A stretch of 64,000 nucleotides of DNA from Atopsyche davidsoni (taxonomy: Eukaryota; Arthropoda; Insecta; Trichoptera; Hydrobiosidae), in contig JAILWY010000008.1 of NCBI GenBank assembly GCA_022113835.1, positions 6,917,001 through 6,981,000 of the forward strand, read 5' to 3'. Below the pieces are notes generated by a model, which searched no databases, was not told the DNA's origin, and was given only the letters and a program-made list of their open reading frames with translations. Both the position numbers and the translations under genes were made by a program. This document shows, one piece after another, positions 37,201 through 49,529 of this stretch. Each line of letters opens with the position of its first letter. Position 1 is the stretch's first letter.

Positions 37201-40200
37201 TTTACCAAACTGTATCTGCCATTAAAAATTACTCCCAACGACAATGCGGTTGTAATTTTGCGGAAAATGCACCCTTTACTGCCATTTAACTGACACCCTT
37301 TGTTTGGTTCTACGTAAAGCTTTTGGATACATTTTAACTACTAGTTATTGTGTTTACAGCTTCAACCATAAAATTTTAAAAAATAAAGAGGATTTTTTTT
37401 TTAAGATTCATTTAAAAATAGTATTTGAAGTTTTATGTGCTGAAGAATTGCATTTTTTTCAAGAAAAAGTCTAATATGGTATTCATCTGTATATTAAACT
37501 TTTTCTTAAAAAATTGGAACAAAGACTTCAAATCCAACTTCTCATAATTGATAATCATTTACACTATTTAAAAATTCTGCCTAATAACGTTTGTTTTTCG
37601 TCATATTTTATATATTTTAATTCAAAAAATTAAATATTATTTATAAGTCACGTTCGGTCACGTTAATGTAGTCCATAAGCCCATAAATATGAAATACAAT
37701 CGAGTTTTAAATCGTATTTTTGTTGAAATATTTCCAAAAACTTTTCCTTTCCCTTATTTACTAAAAAAAAATGATCTCTATTTTGATCCAATTATAATTT
37801 GGGAACATTTCATAAAAAGATGTAGCCAAAAACGTGTGAATTTTATGCTGGTTTAAAGCCAAAAAAAACCTGGCAATAATAATCACGTATTTTCAACAAC
37901 CCAAGGCTATTTATAAAAATCCTTCACAAATATTTAAAAGAAAATATCTTTTACACTTAAAAAATTGACAAATGTTGGTTTTTATTTCTTAAAAAAATAT
38001 CAATGTCATCCGCATTGCTAATAAACTTACAACTGGCCTTAAAAATATAATACGTTATTGCTGTATTTATTTTTTTCTAGAATAGTTTTGTGCTCACAAA
38101 TATGGTGCTTGATTTTATTTTATTTTAAATTGCTTTTAATTAAATTAAAACGAGTGTTTTAGCGTTTTGAATTTAAATTTGTGTGCTTAGAGAGTAATGT
38201 TAATTTAAATCCTAGACAATGTTTAACACCTGTCATATCATAAATTTACTTCTATTCTGGGTGCATGTTTAATATGCAAACGAGACCGCATTTAGTACAA
38301 AGTAAAGCATAAATATTTAGTTATGAAACAAGGATTTAATTGCAAATTCTTAGAACCCCTCCATATCTCTGGGCTGGAAAGTAAATAAACACCATCTAAA
38401 AGGTGGACTGTTAGCTCTGCTGCTAGGGGATAAACAAGAGGTGCTTACTTCTAGTGGGGGTTGGTGGGAAAATATGTCTTGACGGTGGACTTAAACCAGA
38501 CGTAAGGGTTCTTCAAAAAATCTATAGTTCGTGCCCACTCAGCCAAATTCACACTTCGAAAGTAAATAAAAGAGCTTTATATTTTAAAAAATTCAATAAA
38601 AAACTTTGTTTTTTAAAATATACATATAAAAAAGCTATCCTGTATAAAGTGAAAACTGTCTTCCTCCCCCGTTGGTGCAAAAAGGTTTCACTGTCGTTTA
38701 ATATCGCTGAGAAACGCGCTCACCTCCACGATATAAATTCCTAGACCTCATGCAACAAAGACGATTTATAATTAATTTTTAAAACAAGATGGAAGTGATA
38801 AAACTTTGTTTTAATGAGAATCGAGGGTTTTTATATAAAAAAAATGAAACCATCAAAGTAAACTATCATCTATGTAAAAAATTTTATGTAGTCATAATCA
38901 ACATATATTTTTTTCAAACCATGAAATAAATACGTTTTCTTTATGTTGCTACATAAGATGTGTTTTCAAAATGATTATTGAAATTTACTCATTTATTGAA
39001 AAAATAATTAATTTATATACAATATACTAAACTTTTTAAGATCACTCATACACAGAATAATTTTATGATAAGATAGGAAAAATGGACTTGAAACACCTCG
39101 ATTCCAAATGCAGTGCGAATAAGTGTTATTTGTTATGTATATTCAAACAATTTCATATAAATTTTGTCTCAATTCGATTGGAAAAGACTATTCCCTTGTA
39201 ATCTTCATTGGAATCATAGAGAGGAAATAAATGTATCTATTCCAATAGCGAAAAGGTACTTCTCCTTCTGAAATAACTTCGCAAGTGGGTCAACGAACAA
39301 AAATAACCGACAAGCGACAAAAAGATACTTGTGCAAACAAGCAGACAAACAAACAACAAACTGAAAATCTACATAAATCAACTCGACTTATTAATTTCAA
39401 AACGTATTAAAATTGCTATTGAACTTGTCGCGTATAAGGCGGCACCGTTTGCCCTTAGATATTAAAGTTTATTTAAACGTATTAGGGAAATGCTGTATTT
39501 GTTTCAAAATAATTAAATGAAAGTTATCTGTATAGACATACATAGTCATAAATACCAAAGTGTTTATTTGATTTACGAGTATAATGATAATAATATGTAT
39601 CGGAATAAAAAAATAACTGGAAGGAAAAGTAAAGATACAAGCTAAGACAAGAGTAACTACAGTAATAATTAAAGCATTCTTTTTTGTCAGCCTAATTCGG
39701 TTTTTCTTCTCAAGTTAATTAATTACTCTTATATTATAAAAAAATCACTATAATACACTAAAAAAAATCTAACCTAACCTGACCAAATAATTATTTGTAA
39801 CTTCTAATATCTTTTATAGGTTTTTGCATAATCTAACCACGTCCTAATATTTATTTTATTAAATTTATCAAATATGATAGATTTATATCAACTAATAAAT
39901 TAATAATTAAATTCTGACTACAAGTTTGAAATCTCACTCTAATTTACATTTTTATTTAATTTTTAACATTTCACAGAATCGTATATGATTTCTACGAATT
40001 ACCAAACGAATTAGTCAAACCAAATAAAATTTCACGCTACATAAAACCATTTAAAGTTATAACACAATTATTTTGAAAACTTTTTTAAATTCATTTAATT
40101 TTTTTATTATAAATATCAAATCACAATAACTTGAATAAATATGTCCAACTAAATCAATTCTACAAATATACGATAGCAATTAAAGTTTATCATAATTATT

Positions 40201-40951
40201 ACAGTGATTACGTTTATGAGATGGAATATTTGATTTCGTGTTCAATAGTAGTTTACTGTAATACAGCCTGATATGTGTATTTGTATTTATGCTAATGCTA
40301 TGAATACAGACTGTATATGAGGTGATAACTTGTATTTATGACGTATACAATATTGTAAATGGCTGGTTTTGTCTCCTAATTTATCCCCTTCAGGGCACAG
40401 CACACCCTCAAATTTATTTGATGTGTTCCTTGATGGGTAGAGCAGGATAACTTCCCCCGAAAACAACCCCTGTATTTATGAGCACAGGATATTATATTTT
40501 TAGTCTGTTATTTATTATAAGAATGAGTACACGTTGAAATTTTAATTTCCTGGTATGACGATAATAATTTTAATGCTTTCGAAGTATGAACTATGAGAAA
40601 TCAAATAATCAACTAGGACATATAAACCACAGCAAGTGCAGTCTTTAAAATTCTTATTAAAAATTCTAGGGTTCATAGTTAAGCTTGTGTCTGTGTTCAT
40701 TGGTACAGATACTAGGACTTTTTTTTTTAATTTTTAAGTATATAATTAAATTAATTTCTTCAATGTTTATTATATGTATTGATCTTTTTCAAAGGTTTGT
40801 CTTATTAATAACAGGAAAATCCCAAAAATTATTTCTATACATATTTTGTACCCACAGAAAGATTACGATATTTTTAAGAACGTAAGCAATCAATTCAATA
40901 ACATAAAAAAAATTTCTTGTCTTATTTGCTCTAAAAAATAATTTTTAAATT
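34268..40951. other. AT-rich noncoding DNA
   Basis: No gene supported. A less AT-rich stretch at 34.54-34.93 kb holds a C-tract and a CRE palindrome (34687-34694). Perfect TGACGTCA also occurs at 34293-34300 and 37086-37093. A purine/CAAA-rich patch at 39.24-39.36 kb and another patch at 37.2-37.3 kb look low-repeat. Nothing else recognised. Confidence 0.4.
34585..34623. repeat. C-rich tract, G-quadruplex-prone on the minus strand
   Basis: Runs of 3, 13, 6 and 4 C separated by short T or TCTCT spacers. On the minus strand this gives four or more G-runs with short loops, the sequence requirement for a G-quadruplex. Confidence 0.7.
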
Positions 40952-40966
40952 AAAATAAATTATTTA

Positions 40967-41501
40967 TGTCGATTTTTGATTAAACGTCAATCAGATGCGT
41001 ATTTACTACCCATTACGGGTTTATTATAAAAATATCATCGTGACTTGTATGGAATTTGAACCCACATCCCCTGGTTTACATGACCGGTGTACTTACCCTT
41101 GTACTAACGAATCACTTCCGTTTATCGAGAATTTTTAACAATCATACTCTACATATGAACCAATGTGCCCAGACCAACCAATATTTAGTGATTTGCAAGC
41201 ACTGGACTTTTTGAACAAAGTAACAAGTGAAGCGATTTTAGTCCCATCTGGACATTATTTTTAAAATCTATTAATTTAGCCAAGACGCGCACCATCATAT
41301 ACATATGTCGATTTTTTTATTAAACGTCAATCAGATGCATATTTATTACCCATTACGGGTTTATTATATCATTACTGATATGATTAGGCACATTAGTTCA
41401 TATATAGTTAGTTCACACAAATCACGATGATATTTTTCTGAGAGTTTCTTTAAATCATCTTCTTTATATGAACTAATGTGCCTGATCATATTAGTAATAA
41501 A
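40967..41501 (-). mobile_element. Fold-back retroposon-like element, copy D (composite), with tRNA-Thr-like block
   Basis: On the minus strand the order is hairpin, tail, tRNA-like unit, tail. The tail block (TGTCGATTTTT...TTAAACGTCAATCAGATGC...CCATTACGGGTTTATTAT) occurs twice, at 40967-41027 and about 41308-41370, so this is a dimer or one insertion next to another. The hairpin arms lie at about 41374-41490. Both outer ends carry AAAATAAATTATTTA (40952-40966 and 41499-41513), consistent with a duplication of 12 bases or slightly more, allowing for chance matches to the element end. Confidence 0.75.
41042..41113 (-). pseudogene. tRNA-Thr(UGU)-like sequence inside the fold-back repeat
   Basis: A 72-base cloverleaf can be drawn on the minus strand. 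Acceptor GATTCGT pairs with ACAAGTC, with mismatches. The D stem is GTAC/GTAC with loop AAGGGTAA. The anticodon stem is CCGGT/ACCAG (4 of 5 pairs) with loop CATGTAA. The T-arm is GTGGG-TTCAAAT-TCCAT. The core CCGGTCATGTAAACCAGGGG closely resembles the CTGGTCTTGTAAACCAGGGG core of animal tRNA-Thr(UGU). U33 is changed to A, so it is very unlikely to be a functional tRNA. The A- and B-box-like segments could still recruit RNA polymerase III, as in tRNA-derived SINEs. Confidence 0.65.
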
Positions 41502-41513
41502 ATAAATTATTTA

Positions 41514-42994
41514 ATAAATACCATTCGTCACAGTGACAACTTTTTAGTACCGCTGTGCGCAAAAGCTCCATTCACCCAGATAGCGTGTATTTTCCCAGCG
41601 ATATCAACGAGTCCCATCTTGCTGCCAGCGTAGCTCCACAAATGGCGTACCCTTGACCTTGGTCACGACCAGTGTTGCCATGTTCCGAGTGAAATAATAT
41701 ATATTGCCAGTCAACAAAAAATGTTGCCTGACTTGAGTGATATATGCCTCCACGGGCGTACATCCAACGCGAGGGAATTTATTTTAGCAGGCTTTGATTT
41801 ATTTTCACTTGTGCGTACTATTGCGGTACATCTAATGTGAGTTGCCGGATTTTTTTTTTTAATATCATATATAATCTAGTAACATCCCTTGTAATATTCC
41901 AGTGTTTGTATTTTTTTTCGCCATAAAAATTCTACTGTTGAAAAATATTTTTTTTTTTCTAAACTAATAGAATCGCGCGGACAGCAAAATATAATCTACT
42001 CATTTGTATTTTTACTTGTGACATACAGTCCAATAAATTATATCCGATTCCTGTTTTGTCACTTATGTTAAAAATAAGCGGATCTTGTTTTAAATGAGAT
42101 AAATATAAATCACGACTGAATCTTTAACAATTGTAAATACACATATTATTTTCAGTTTCAGTCATTGCAATAATTTGTTGACTTCTAGATTATATGCTTA
42201 TTAAGTTTACTTTTTATAGCAGAACCATTAAAGTTAAGTCGTAAAGACGAGTAAAACATTATAGTCTATTTTTTTAATCGAATTTTTTTGGTTTATTGAA
42301 ATGGATATTTATATAAAAATAATTGATCACTGAAAAGATAATTATACGCTATTTTCTATGTGATCTACATAACGTTATTTTATTTTCCTAATAAAACAAT
42401 TATTTCCTAAGTAAGAAAAAAATTAAAAAGCGTACTAATAAAAGTAAATTAAAAACAAGAAACCTTTTTAATAAATACCGAAACAACATTTTCGGTATCC
42501 TTGTATTTTCACTGTTTAAATTAATTATTTTCTTCGAAAAGACCCCTACCTTATATTTTAAACATTTTTTTTTTAAATGTGTGATGTAGACAATAAATTA
42601 TTGTTTTAAAAATAAAATCATAAAATAAAAATTAATTTGTGAAGAAATTCTTTTGCGATTTCATTGTAAGTCACTCAATTATTGTAATGCTTGTATTATA
42701 TTTAACCAAATTTCCAATGAATACCTCATGATGAATTTTATTTTTTGACATCAAAACAATATAGCAAAAGTATTTTATAAATTACCTTTGTTTTGGATTT
42801 ATTTATTAAAAACTGGAATATAGTTAATAATAATTAATTAATAATTGTATTATTTCCAAAAAGAAATTCCACTTCTGACTATATGGGTAGTACCTGGTTA
42901 ACAATTACGGTCTTTATTTTCAACTTATCTATTATTTGGTAATAATTATCACTAGTGAATGATAGCCTACTGACTCCGAAAATTCTGTTCCTAT
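41514..42994. other. Noncoding DNA with less AT-rich patch at 41.53-41.78 kb
   Basis: The patch has a minus-strand open frame containing GYAICGATLAARWDSLISLGK, with no family match that I can name. It may be an unrecognised repeat (it includes CAGTGTTGCCATG, a motif also seen near the Tc1/mariner end). The rest is AT-rich. Confidence 0.35.
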
Positions 42995-43565
42995 ACCCGA
43001 TACAGTCGTTTCTTGCAAATTGGCATCAAATTCACGATGCATGTGGATATGTAATAAATATAACCGTTATTATCTACAACGACATCAAAATGATTTTTCT
43101 TCTTCTGGTGCCTCTTTTCATTTCATCGACCATATTTCTATCCTGGGCCAGTCTCACTATATCGGCCATACTTCCACTAGCGCAAATTCCGCATCTACAT
43201 AAACTATCTCCTTCCAATGCCCCTTTTTCCTTCAGATTTTTTCTTGGACCTTCCACTTCTTTACCAACGTCAAGAGTTTTCTTTCTTTGTGCATTTTATG
43301 CAAGACTATTTGTGATGCGGTCAACCCATGGTATTTTAAGAATTCTCTTATATAGACACATTTTCAGCCTCAATTCTTCGCACAGTAGCTATCTTGAATG
43401 ACCAAGCTTCAACTGCATAAAGGAGAACTGAGACGACATAACACTTGGTGAATCTCCATTGAGATTTCAATGTTTTATCTCATGAGTATATGTGATCCCA
43501 GTTTTCATTTAACCAGCTGCTAAAATAATCAAAATTTTTAACTCTTTCCACTACTTTGTTGTCAA
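42995..43565 (-). pseudogene. LINE reverse-transcriptase C-terminal remnant
   Basis: On the minus strand from 43565, conceptual translation in shifting frames gives VERVKNFDYF.SWLNENW, then FTKCYVVSVLLYAVEAW, then RILKIPWVDRITN, then EGKRGIGRR and DIVRLAQDRNMVDEM. These are successive landmarks of the C-terminal part of insect LINE polyproteins (often auto-annotated as endonuclease-reverse transcriptase or craniofacial development protein 2-like). Several frameshifts and stops are present. A plus-strand open frame of 148 codons over the same bases is a shadow. Related to the fragment at 0.87-1.34 kb. Confidence 0.85.
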
Positions 43566-46500
43566 AGTATAATGCATGTAATAAATATACCGTCTTATAT
43601 TATTTTTGTTTTAATTTTAAATTAAACTACTAAGATTCTTTGGGTATTTTTTTATAAAGCAAGTACAAGTAAAGTAGCACAAATGGATTGCGAAAAATCC
43701 ATTTACTTTTTTTTCTTCTTCGCTTGACATTCGTATTATAACATGAATGCTGGAGTACGCTATTGGAATAAGAAGTGCTGTCCTGAAAAGTTGACACAAA
43801 CTTTTTTTGCATTTAACGTGTAAAGAACGGCTACATATAAATTTTTATAAACCTGTCGCATTTTTTATTTAAAATCTGTATATACTCCAAGGGCGAAATC
43901 TTTACTTTTTTAACTGTAGTGTTCAGGGTTCAAACCCTAGTGGGAAAAAAAATTAGACCAATCAGTCAACTCTGGCTTAAGTAAATAAATCTACATATTT
44001 TTAGAATTTTTTTAACAAAATATTAATTTTAGGTATAGCATGGCTTTAACTGATTACGTTTAAGTAAAATTTTAAAAACAAATATTCATTTTTTTAAATA
44101 AAAATAAAATGAATCAAGGAAAATAAATAAAAATTATGATAATAAACGTTTACAAACACAAATAGTTTCCATATGCTTTTAAAAACTTGAATTTTTGAAT
44201 ATTATTAACAAGTAAATATTTAACTTGTTTTCAAGCTTTAGCACCATATTAAATTATTTATACCTGAAAATTCAAAAATTAAATTTCATTTATTGTATGT
44301 TTATAATAGAATATGTTTTTAATAGAAACATTTTAAGGAGCTTAAAAATGTGAAAATCTGTGACTGTGTCTATTTTATTTTTCAAATAAGACGACATTTC
44401 TACAATCACACTCTGGTTTTTACAACAAGGCCTTATTATTCCGAAAAATAAAAATATTTACTCGAAAAAGTGTCGTATAAAGTTTGCGGCACATCTCCAC
44501 AGGCTTACGGGGTAGTATAATATTTTACAGGTAAATTACATAACCGCGGGACTTTCGGAAGAAAATATTTTTACAGCCTATTCCCGAAAAATTCGTATTA
44601 AATTATAAAAAAAAGTCGCAGAAAAATGAGTGCTTTAAACGCTTGTCAAAATAATATCTCGTACTGGTTAAAAAAATGTACGTGACCGCCTTGGTAATGC
44701 GAGCTTTGAACTTATATTTTTCAGGGAAGACGTAAAGAGAGTTAAAGAAAATAATACGTTTCGTAAAATTAATGATACATCAGAAGTTTTTTTAGAGCTT
44801 TTTTAAGTTATCTGTGTCAAAATATTTTTGATACGATGTGTCAGTATTTTATTAAAATAATTTGTAACTAGCTTTGAATTTTTTATATTCAGTATAATGT
44901 TTCAGGTAAAATAATAATTCGTTTCGTATTTCTTAATAAATGTTAGTCTTCAAAAAATACACTTTAATTTTACAGAAATAACATTCACAAAGCTGAATTT
45001 AAGTAATTATGAAAATATATAAATGAATGTGTGCGTATGTAAAAAAAATTAATCTTTAAAATTGTTTGCAATGATAATTTCAGTATATATAAAAAAAACA
45101 TATAGTTAAAGGGATTATATTTTCTATAATATTTCGGTGAAAAAATAAGTAAGTCTGCTTTACAAAATTGTGAATTTGTGATATAAATTAAATTAATATA
45201 ATAAATTAATGCTTAATTTATTTTCGACCTAGGATAACATGTAATCAAATGTATAAACCACTAAATCACCAGGCGAATTGACCATGAGCAATAACAGGAT
45301 ACGATAAGTAAATGTTAAATCTACTGTATGAGAATAAATAATACAGAGTTTATTTCCCTTTATTCGTTGATATTTTATCGTCTCTGAATAAAATCTACAT
45401 AATACAATAATACATCACATTTACGATGATAAATTTGGAGTCAACAATATGCTCTTCCTGAAACCACCTGTTGCATATAAATATATTTGGAACATATTTA
45501 CATACCCCCATGAACAACCTCCGTTACAGCATAAATATTGATTATGACAAACATAAAGGAACGACCTCCTTCACAACAGAAGTAACTGCATAATCTATCA
45601 CATCTTCATGAATAGTACATAAGAGTATAGTGTTTCAATGAATAAAAATAAATTTAAAGCAAACTTAAAATGATCGACTGCTTTGCTGTCAATGTTCAAA
45701 GCTTTTCAATCATGGGAATTCTGAAAAAAAAAAATGGTTTCAGCTAACATTGTGAATTTTGTACAACCAGAAATCAAGTTTCTTACGTGAAAAACAATAT
45801 CCGATACAAATATGTAAATGGAAGCATTGGTTACCGTGACGTCGACATTATAAAGGACCCCGATAAGGGCGGGTCCGTGAATAAATAGCCTGAAAAAGAC
45901 AACGCTTTATCTCTCATCCCTTACCTCTCCTCCTCCGGCCTGAAAAAAACCGTGTTAATATTTATGAAATGCTATGCTTTTGTGTAATTTCTGAATAAAC
46001 GGACTTACAGCCTATCACGAAAATAGGTATAATGGTTATTTGTACTATTTATTTATATATATATTATATATAATGTTGGAAACCTGGAATATTGGTAATT
46101 TATTTCAGTCGTTTTATTTATAAACTTTTCTCACAAAAAGCCTGAATGGATTAAAAAAAACAAATATATTTCATACAGTCTTAACAACAACTTTTTGATA
46201 AATAGTTTTAATCCTAAAAACTAAATCATTTTAAAAATTGATGAAAGCTATATATATATATAGCATATAAACATAGTTAGCATACATTCACATTGTGTTA
46301 AGATTGAGTGTAGCTTTATTAGAAGGTATTAATTTAAACCTTGTCTTATAAAATACAATACTCTCGGCTTAAGACTTATCGCATACAATAATGCTTTTTT
46401 TCAAGAAAATACTCTACTCGCATACTAATTCAATACATTCATTTTTTTTGTAAATGAATCACTTTTTGATTATTTTATTGAAATGAAAGTAGAGAGTTTA

Positions 46501-48339
46501 TTCCTTCTTGAGATGAGATTTGTTTAGTGACCAACTCACTGGACCAGGCTTATTAATACATACAGGCTTATTATTAATAATAAGGCAAAATAAACGGGAA
46601 GGTTGTTATTTTTATAGAATTTACTACGTATCGTAGTAACCGCACAAGTTAAACACAATCGATTATCTGTCTTCGTAATTTTGTATTCCACTATTGAGTT
46701 ACCAACCAAAATCCATTATATGTATATAAAGTAGTACTATAATTATTTCGATGAAGTTTTCGTACTCATTAAACACTGATCTATACTTTGCTAAATAATC
46801 AAAAGTTCAATTTAACATAAAAGAGCTCACAGCTTCAAATTCAATCTCTCCCCAACAATCCTCTTTGTTAAACAATTTTAATATCAAACAGACCAAAACA
46901 CGACTTATAAAATAACTAAACTAATAATAAAATTGTTTTATAAATATAGAGTTAAATTTTTAGATTTAATTTAGATTTTTACTGTTCACAATATATAATG
47001 AATTTAAACAACACATTTTCATTTATTGAACCCTGTAAACTAGCGCAAAATCCTTTGGAATAATTTCCATATAAAATGACATACAACCTAATATCTTAAT
47101 TATAAATTATAAGAGATGTATCATCGTCCAGAAAACGACGTGACATAGTTAATATATACACAGTGAACTTATCTCTATTTAGGCACGTTCTGGGTTCTTT
47201 ACATTGAATCAGATCGGAATTTCGAGTAGAATTTCACATGGTTTTTTTTCCATACTTTAATTCTTCCAACTTCCTTTCTCGCAAAGTTCATTTTTATTTT
47301 AAAACAGACATTTGACTGGATACTATAATTACTGTATAGATTTTTAATGATATTAAATATTGGTAAACTATAAATCACATGTTGAAATACAACTTGTTAT
47401 TTTGCATATAATCTACTATTACGAATAGATTTCTTACTAAATTAATACACGTTGAAGAAAAAAGCTTTTTTTTTTAAACAAATAAGCAGAAAAAATATGT
47501 TTTATAAGTTTTCATGTACGTTCAAGACATGATAGCAAATGTACAAGTATGGAGAGAGAATATTAAACATTTAATATTTATTATTATAATAGTTCGCATA
47601 TATTTGTGTTTACAGGCACCCTGTAGTTTTAATATTTCAATTAAAACCAAGAAACTTAGAATATTCGAACCCCATTTAAATTCATGTTATTAACTCAAAG
47701 GTTTACTAAAGACCCACACTGTTGGAATTTAGATATATAAAGTCTAAAAGCTTAAACCGTGAGTTGGTGCCACCTAGTTGAAGCCACTTTTTCTTCGTTT
47801 AAGGCTGTGTAAATTTTCATTTAAAGTCTGGAGTTTTCCTCTACAGAGAAACTGTGTCTTGAATATAAAACCGGGATCTTGATACAATTTTCTGACTTTT
47901 AAACAGAAAAGGGTTTGAAATGAACAGCTGTTTTAAAGGTGAAACAAATGTAGCTCGTTACACCACTAATGTAGTACATGACAAGCAAATATTACTATTT
48001 TTAATAAATTTTCCGTCCGACGCTTAAAAATATAATCATCTGATATCAATTTGAACGGGTTAAATTTTTTTTTGTAAATAAAATTGTTTTAGCTGCATTT
48101 TTATGCTATTTACATAATATATTTAATTACTTAAAATAATTCCTGAACTCTTATAAGTCTTGTCTTAGAGCCTGTTATACCAGCTACTTGCTACAGCATC
48201 TCCAATCAAATTGTATTTATTTTAAAAAAATATTCTTCTCCATCAAGTGTCTCTCCTCCTCAGAGGAAATTGGCGACCATTTCACTTAGCTTATACTCAT
48301 TCTGAGCTAGAGTGCATGGTTTTCTAAGGAAAAAATAGT
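43566..48339. other. AT-rich noncoding DNA
   Basis: No gene supported. Near 43927-43943 is CAGGGTTCAAACCCTAG, a B-box-like segment that may be a tRNA-derived SINE scrap. A patch at 45835-45960 has CGTGACGTCG, TTATAAAGG and an imperfect GGACCC/GGGTCC inverted repeat, which looks promoter-like but is unsupported otherwise. The patch at 44.47-44.6 kb is slightly less AT-rich. Confidence 0.35.
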
Positions 48340-48590
48340 GTAGTGAGTCCCCGGGTTCTTCTATACTGCAGTTTTATATTGGAAGAAAAGGTCTGCGTTT
48401 TGCTGCTGCCCAACAGCATTATTATATAATCATTTCCTTACAAAGCTCTGGCGCTTAAATCAGATACTCCTGAGCCCTCCCACCTCGACAAGATACTTCC
48501 AGAGCACATCCCTCAAGAATCATTCCAAGTCCATTATTCATGCCATATCAGTGGCCATGCACAAGCAACAAAATGGGAAGAACGCGGAAA
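48340..48590. repeat. Interspersed repeat X, copy 2
   Basis: Matches 18310-18562 in order: GTCCCCGGGT, GCAGTTTTATATTGGAAGAA, AAAGCTCTGGCGCTTAAATC, AGATACTTCCAGAGCACATC, ATCATTCCAAGTCCA and CACAAGCAACA. It differs by small indels. It provides the uninterrupted version of the site where a hAT-like element entered the third copy. Confidence 0.65.
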
Positions 48591-49095
48591 ATTAATATAA
48601 TTCTTAAAATATGCTAAGATTCATCATAAGAGGGATATTTCTTTGAGCGTACCTCTTCGAAGTGTCACGGGCATATTTCGTGCGCTCGTGCGTACACGTC
48701 ATTCAAACGTCTTGTCCGCATCAGGTCGGGGTCAGTCGTGCAACCCTGTATATTCACTGCCTGGGACATAATATATCACCCTATCATCACCCTGTATAAT
48801 TTAACATTACCAGAAATGTCAGCTGCAAGAAACACGTTCCCTGGAACGGAAATGAAAATTACAAAGGCGATGGTCTCCGAGCCGAAGCACCTATTTCCAA
48901 AAATAATTTATTTCGTATTTAATATCTGTTTAGTGACTATAACTCAATTTTTTTGAGTTAAAACGCAATTTATTGAGTTTATTTTTCAACGTTTTTTTAT
49001 TTTTTATAATTGCGATCGATTGCAGTCCTTAAAGATTTTTATTACATATATATGAATCATGCTTTGATTCACTATGAAAATTTTGTTATTCGCAG
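48591..49095. other. Noncoding DNA upstream of the first coding exon
   Basis: A CpG-containing patch (48650-48740: GTGCGCTCGTGCGTACACG, TCAGGTCGGGGTC) lies before the exon, with an AT-rich stretch and pyrimidine tract leading to the acceptor at 49094-49095. It could be promoter or intron. Confidence 0.35.
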
Positions 49096-49210
49096 GTGTT
49101 TCGGTCCAGTGCAGCCAACTCACAGAAGTGCGAGCGCAGAATGTGCAGTGCCTGATCGGGAGCACTTTGCACGAGGCTTTGCACGAGCAGTGGCGTAGAA
49201 TGGTGACGTA
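49096..49210 (+). other. 5' UTR part of first coding exon, Dpr-like gene
   Basis: The exon begins after a splice acceptor (TTGTTATTCGCAG, AG at 49094-49095), so at least one noncoding exon should lie upstream. The segment is clearly richer in G and C than the flanking DNA. It contains two short upstream ORFs: 49141-49155 (ATG, three codons, TGA) and 49200-49211 (ATG GTG ACG TAA). The stop of the second overlaps the main start codon as TAATG. The acceptor is inferred from sequence alone; a transcription start inside this segment is an alternative. Confidence 0.5.
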
Positions 49211-49283
49211 ATGAGACCAGCTGCCGAGCACCTGTTCCACGCCGCCATCCTGCTGCTCCTGAGGATCCAGCCCTCTCGTCCAG
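49211..49283 (+). CDS. Dpr-like Ig protein, first coding exon (signal peptide)
   Basis: This exon encodes the N-terminus of a secreted or membrane Ig-superfamily protein. The 24 complete codons start MRPAAEH, then run through a hydrophobic core (LFHAAILLLL) and end in IQPSRP, the layout of a signal peptide. The ATG at 49211 is chosen because an in-frame TAG lies at 49196-49198 and G is at position -3. The exon ends in a strong donor, CAG|GTGAGA, at phase 1; the leftover G joins CG of the exon at 56606 to make an Ala codon, and the joined frame stays open. Base composition is much more GC-rich than the surroundings. A fold-back repeat starts only 73 bases after the donor. The splice to 56606 is inferred from phase, motif and strand; no transcript was available. 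Confidence 0.7.
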
Positions 49284-49356
49284 GTGAGAACTCACCGGAA
49301 ATACGCACCTTGGCTTGAAGATCGAATGCATATTGTTACATGACATAATTTAAAGA

Positions 49357-49529
49357 AATTCAATATTTTTGACAGAGAGTACTTGGTGGAATTCCATTTT
49401 AATATTTTTGAGTAAAATACTTGAGTGAGACCATTATCAAACAGAGGAAGGTAACGTGAAAGGTTGGCAAAACCGGTCACAAATAAAAACAAACATGTGA
49501 AAAATCACTCAAGTTACTCAAAAATATTA
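49357..49529. repeat. GACCGGTTTT fold-back repeat, copy beside the first coding exon
   Basis: Starts with the terminal block ATTCAATATTTTTGACAG (reverse sense of that at 31.8 kb), then GAATTCCATTTTAATATTTT, GAGTAAAATACTTGAGTG, CATTATCAAACAGAGG, GGCAAAACCGGTCAC and AAAAATCACTCAAGTTACTC. The right arm is nearly complete while the left arm has lost most of its inner part. It begins 73 bases after the exon donor. Confidence 0.75.

Noticed and set aside
42955..43401. 148-codon open frame on the + strand, the longest in the window
   Set aside because: It is the antisense shadow of the LINE reverse-transcriptase remnant, which reads recognisable motifs on the minus strand.
43920..43950. GGGTTCAAACCC considered as a tRNA gene
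   Set aside because: A perfect T-arm-like palindrome but no cloverleaf around it; at most a SINE scrap.
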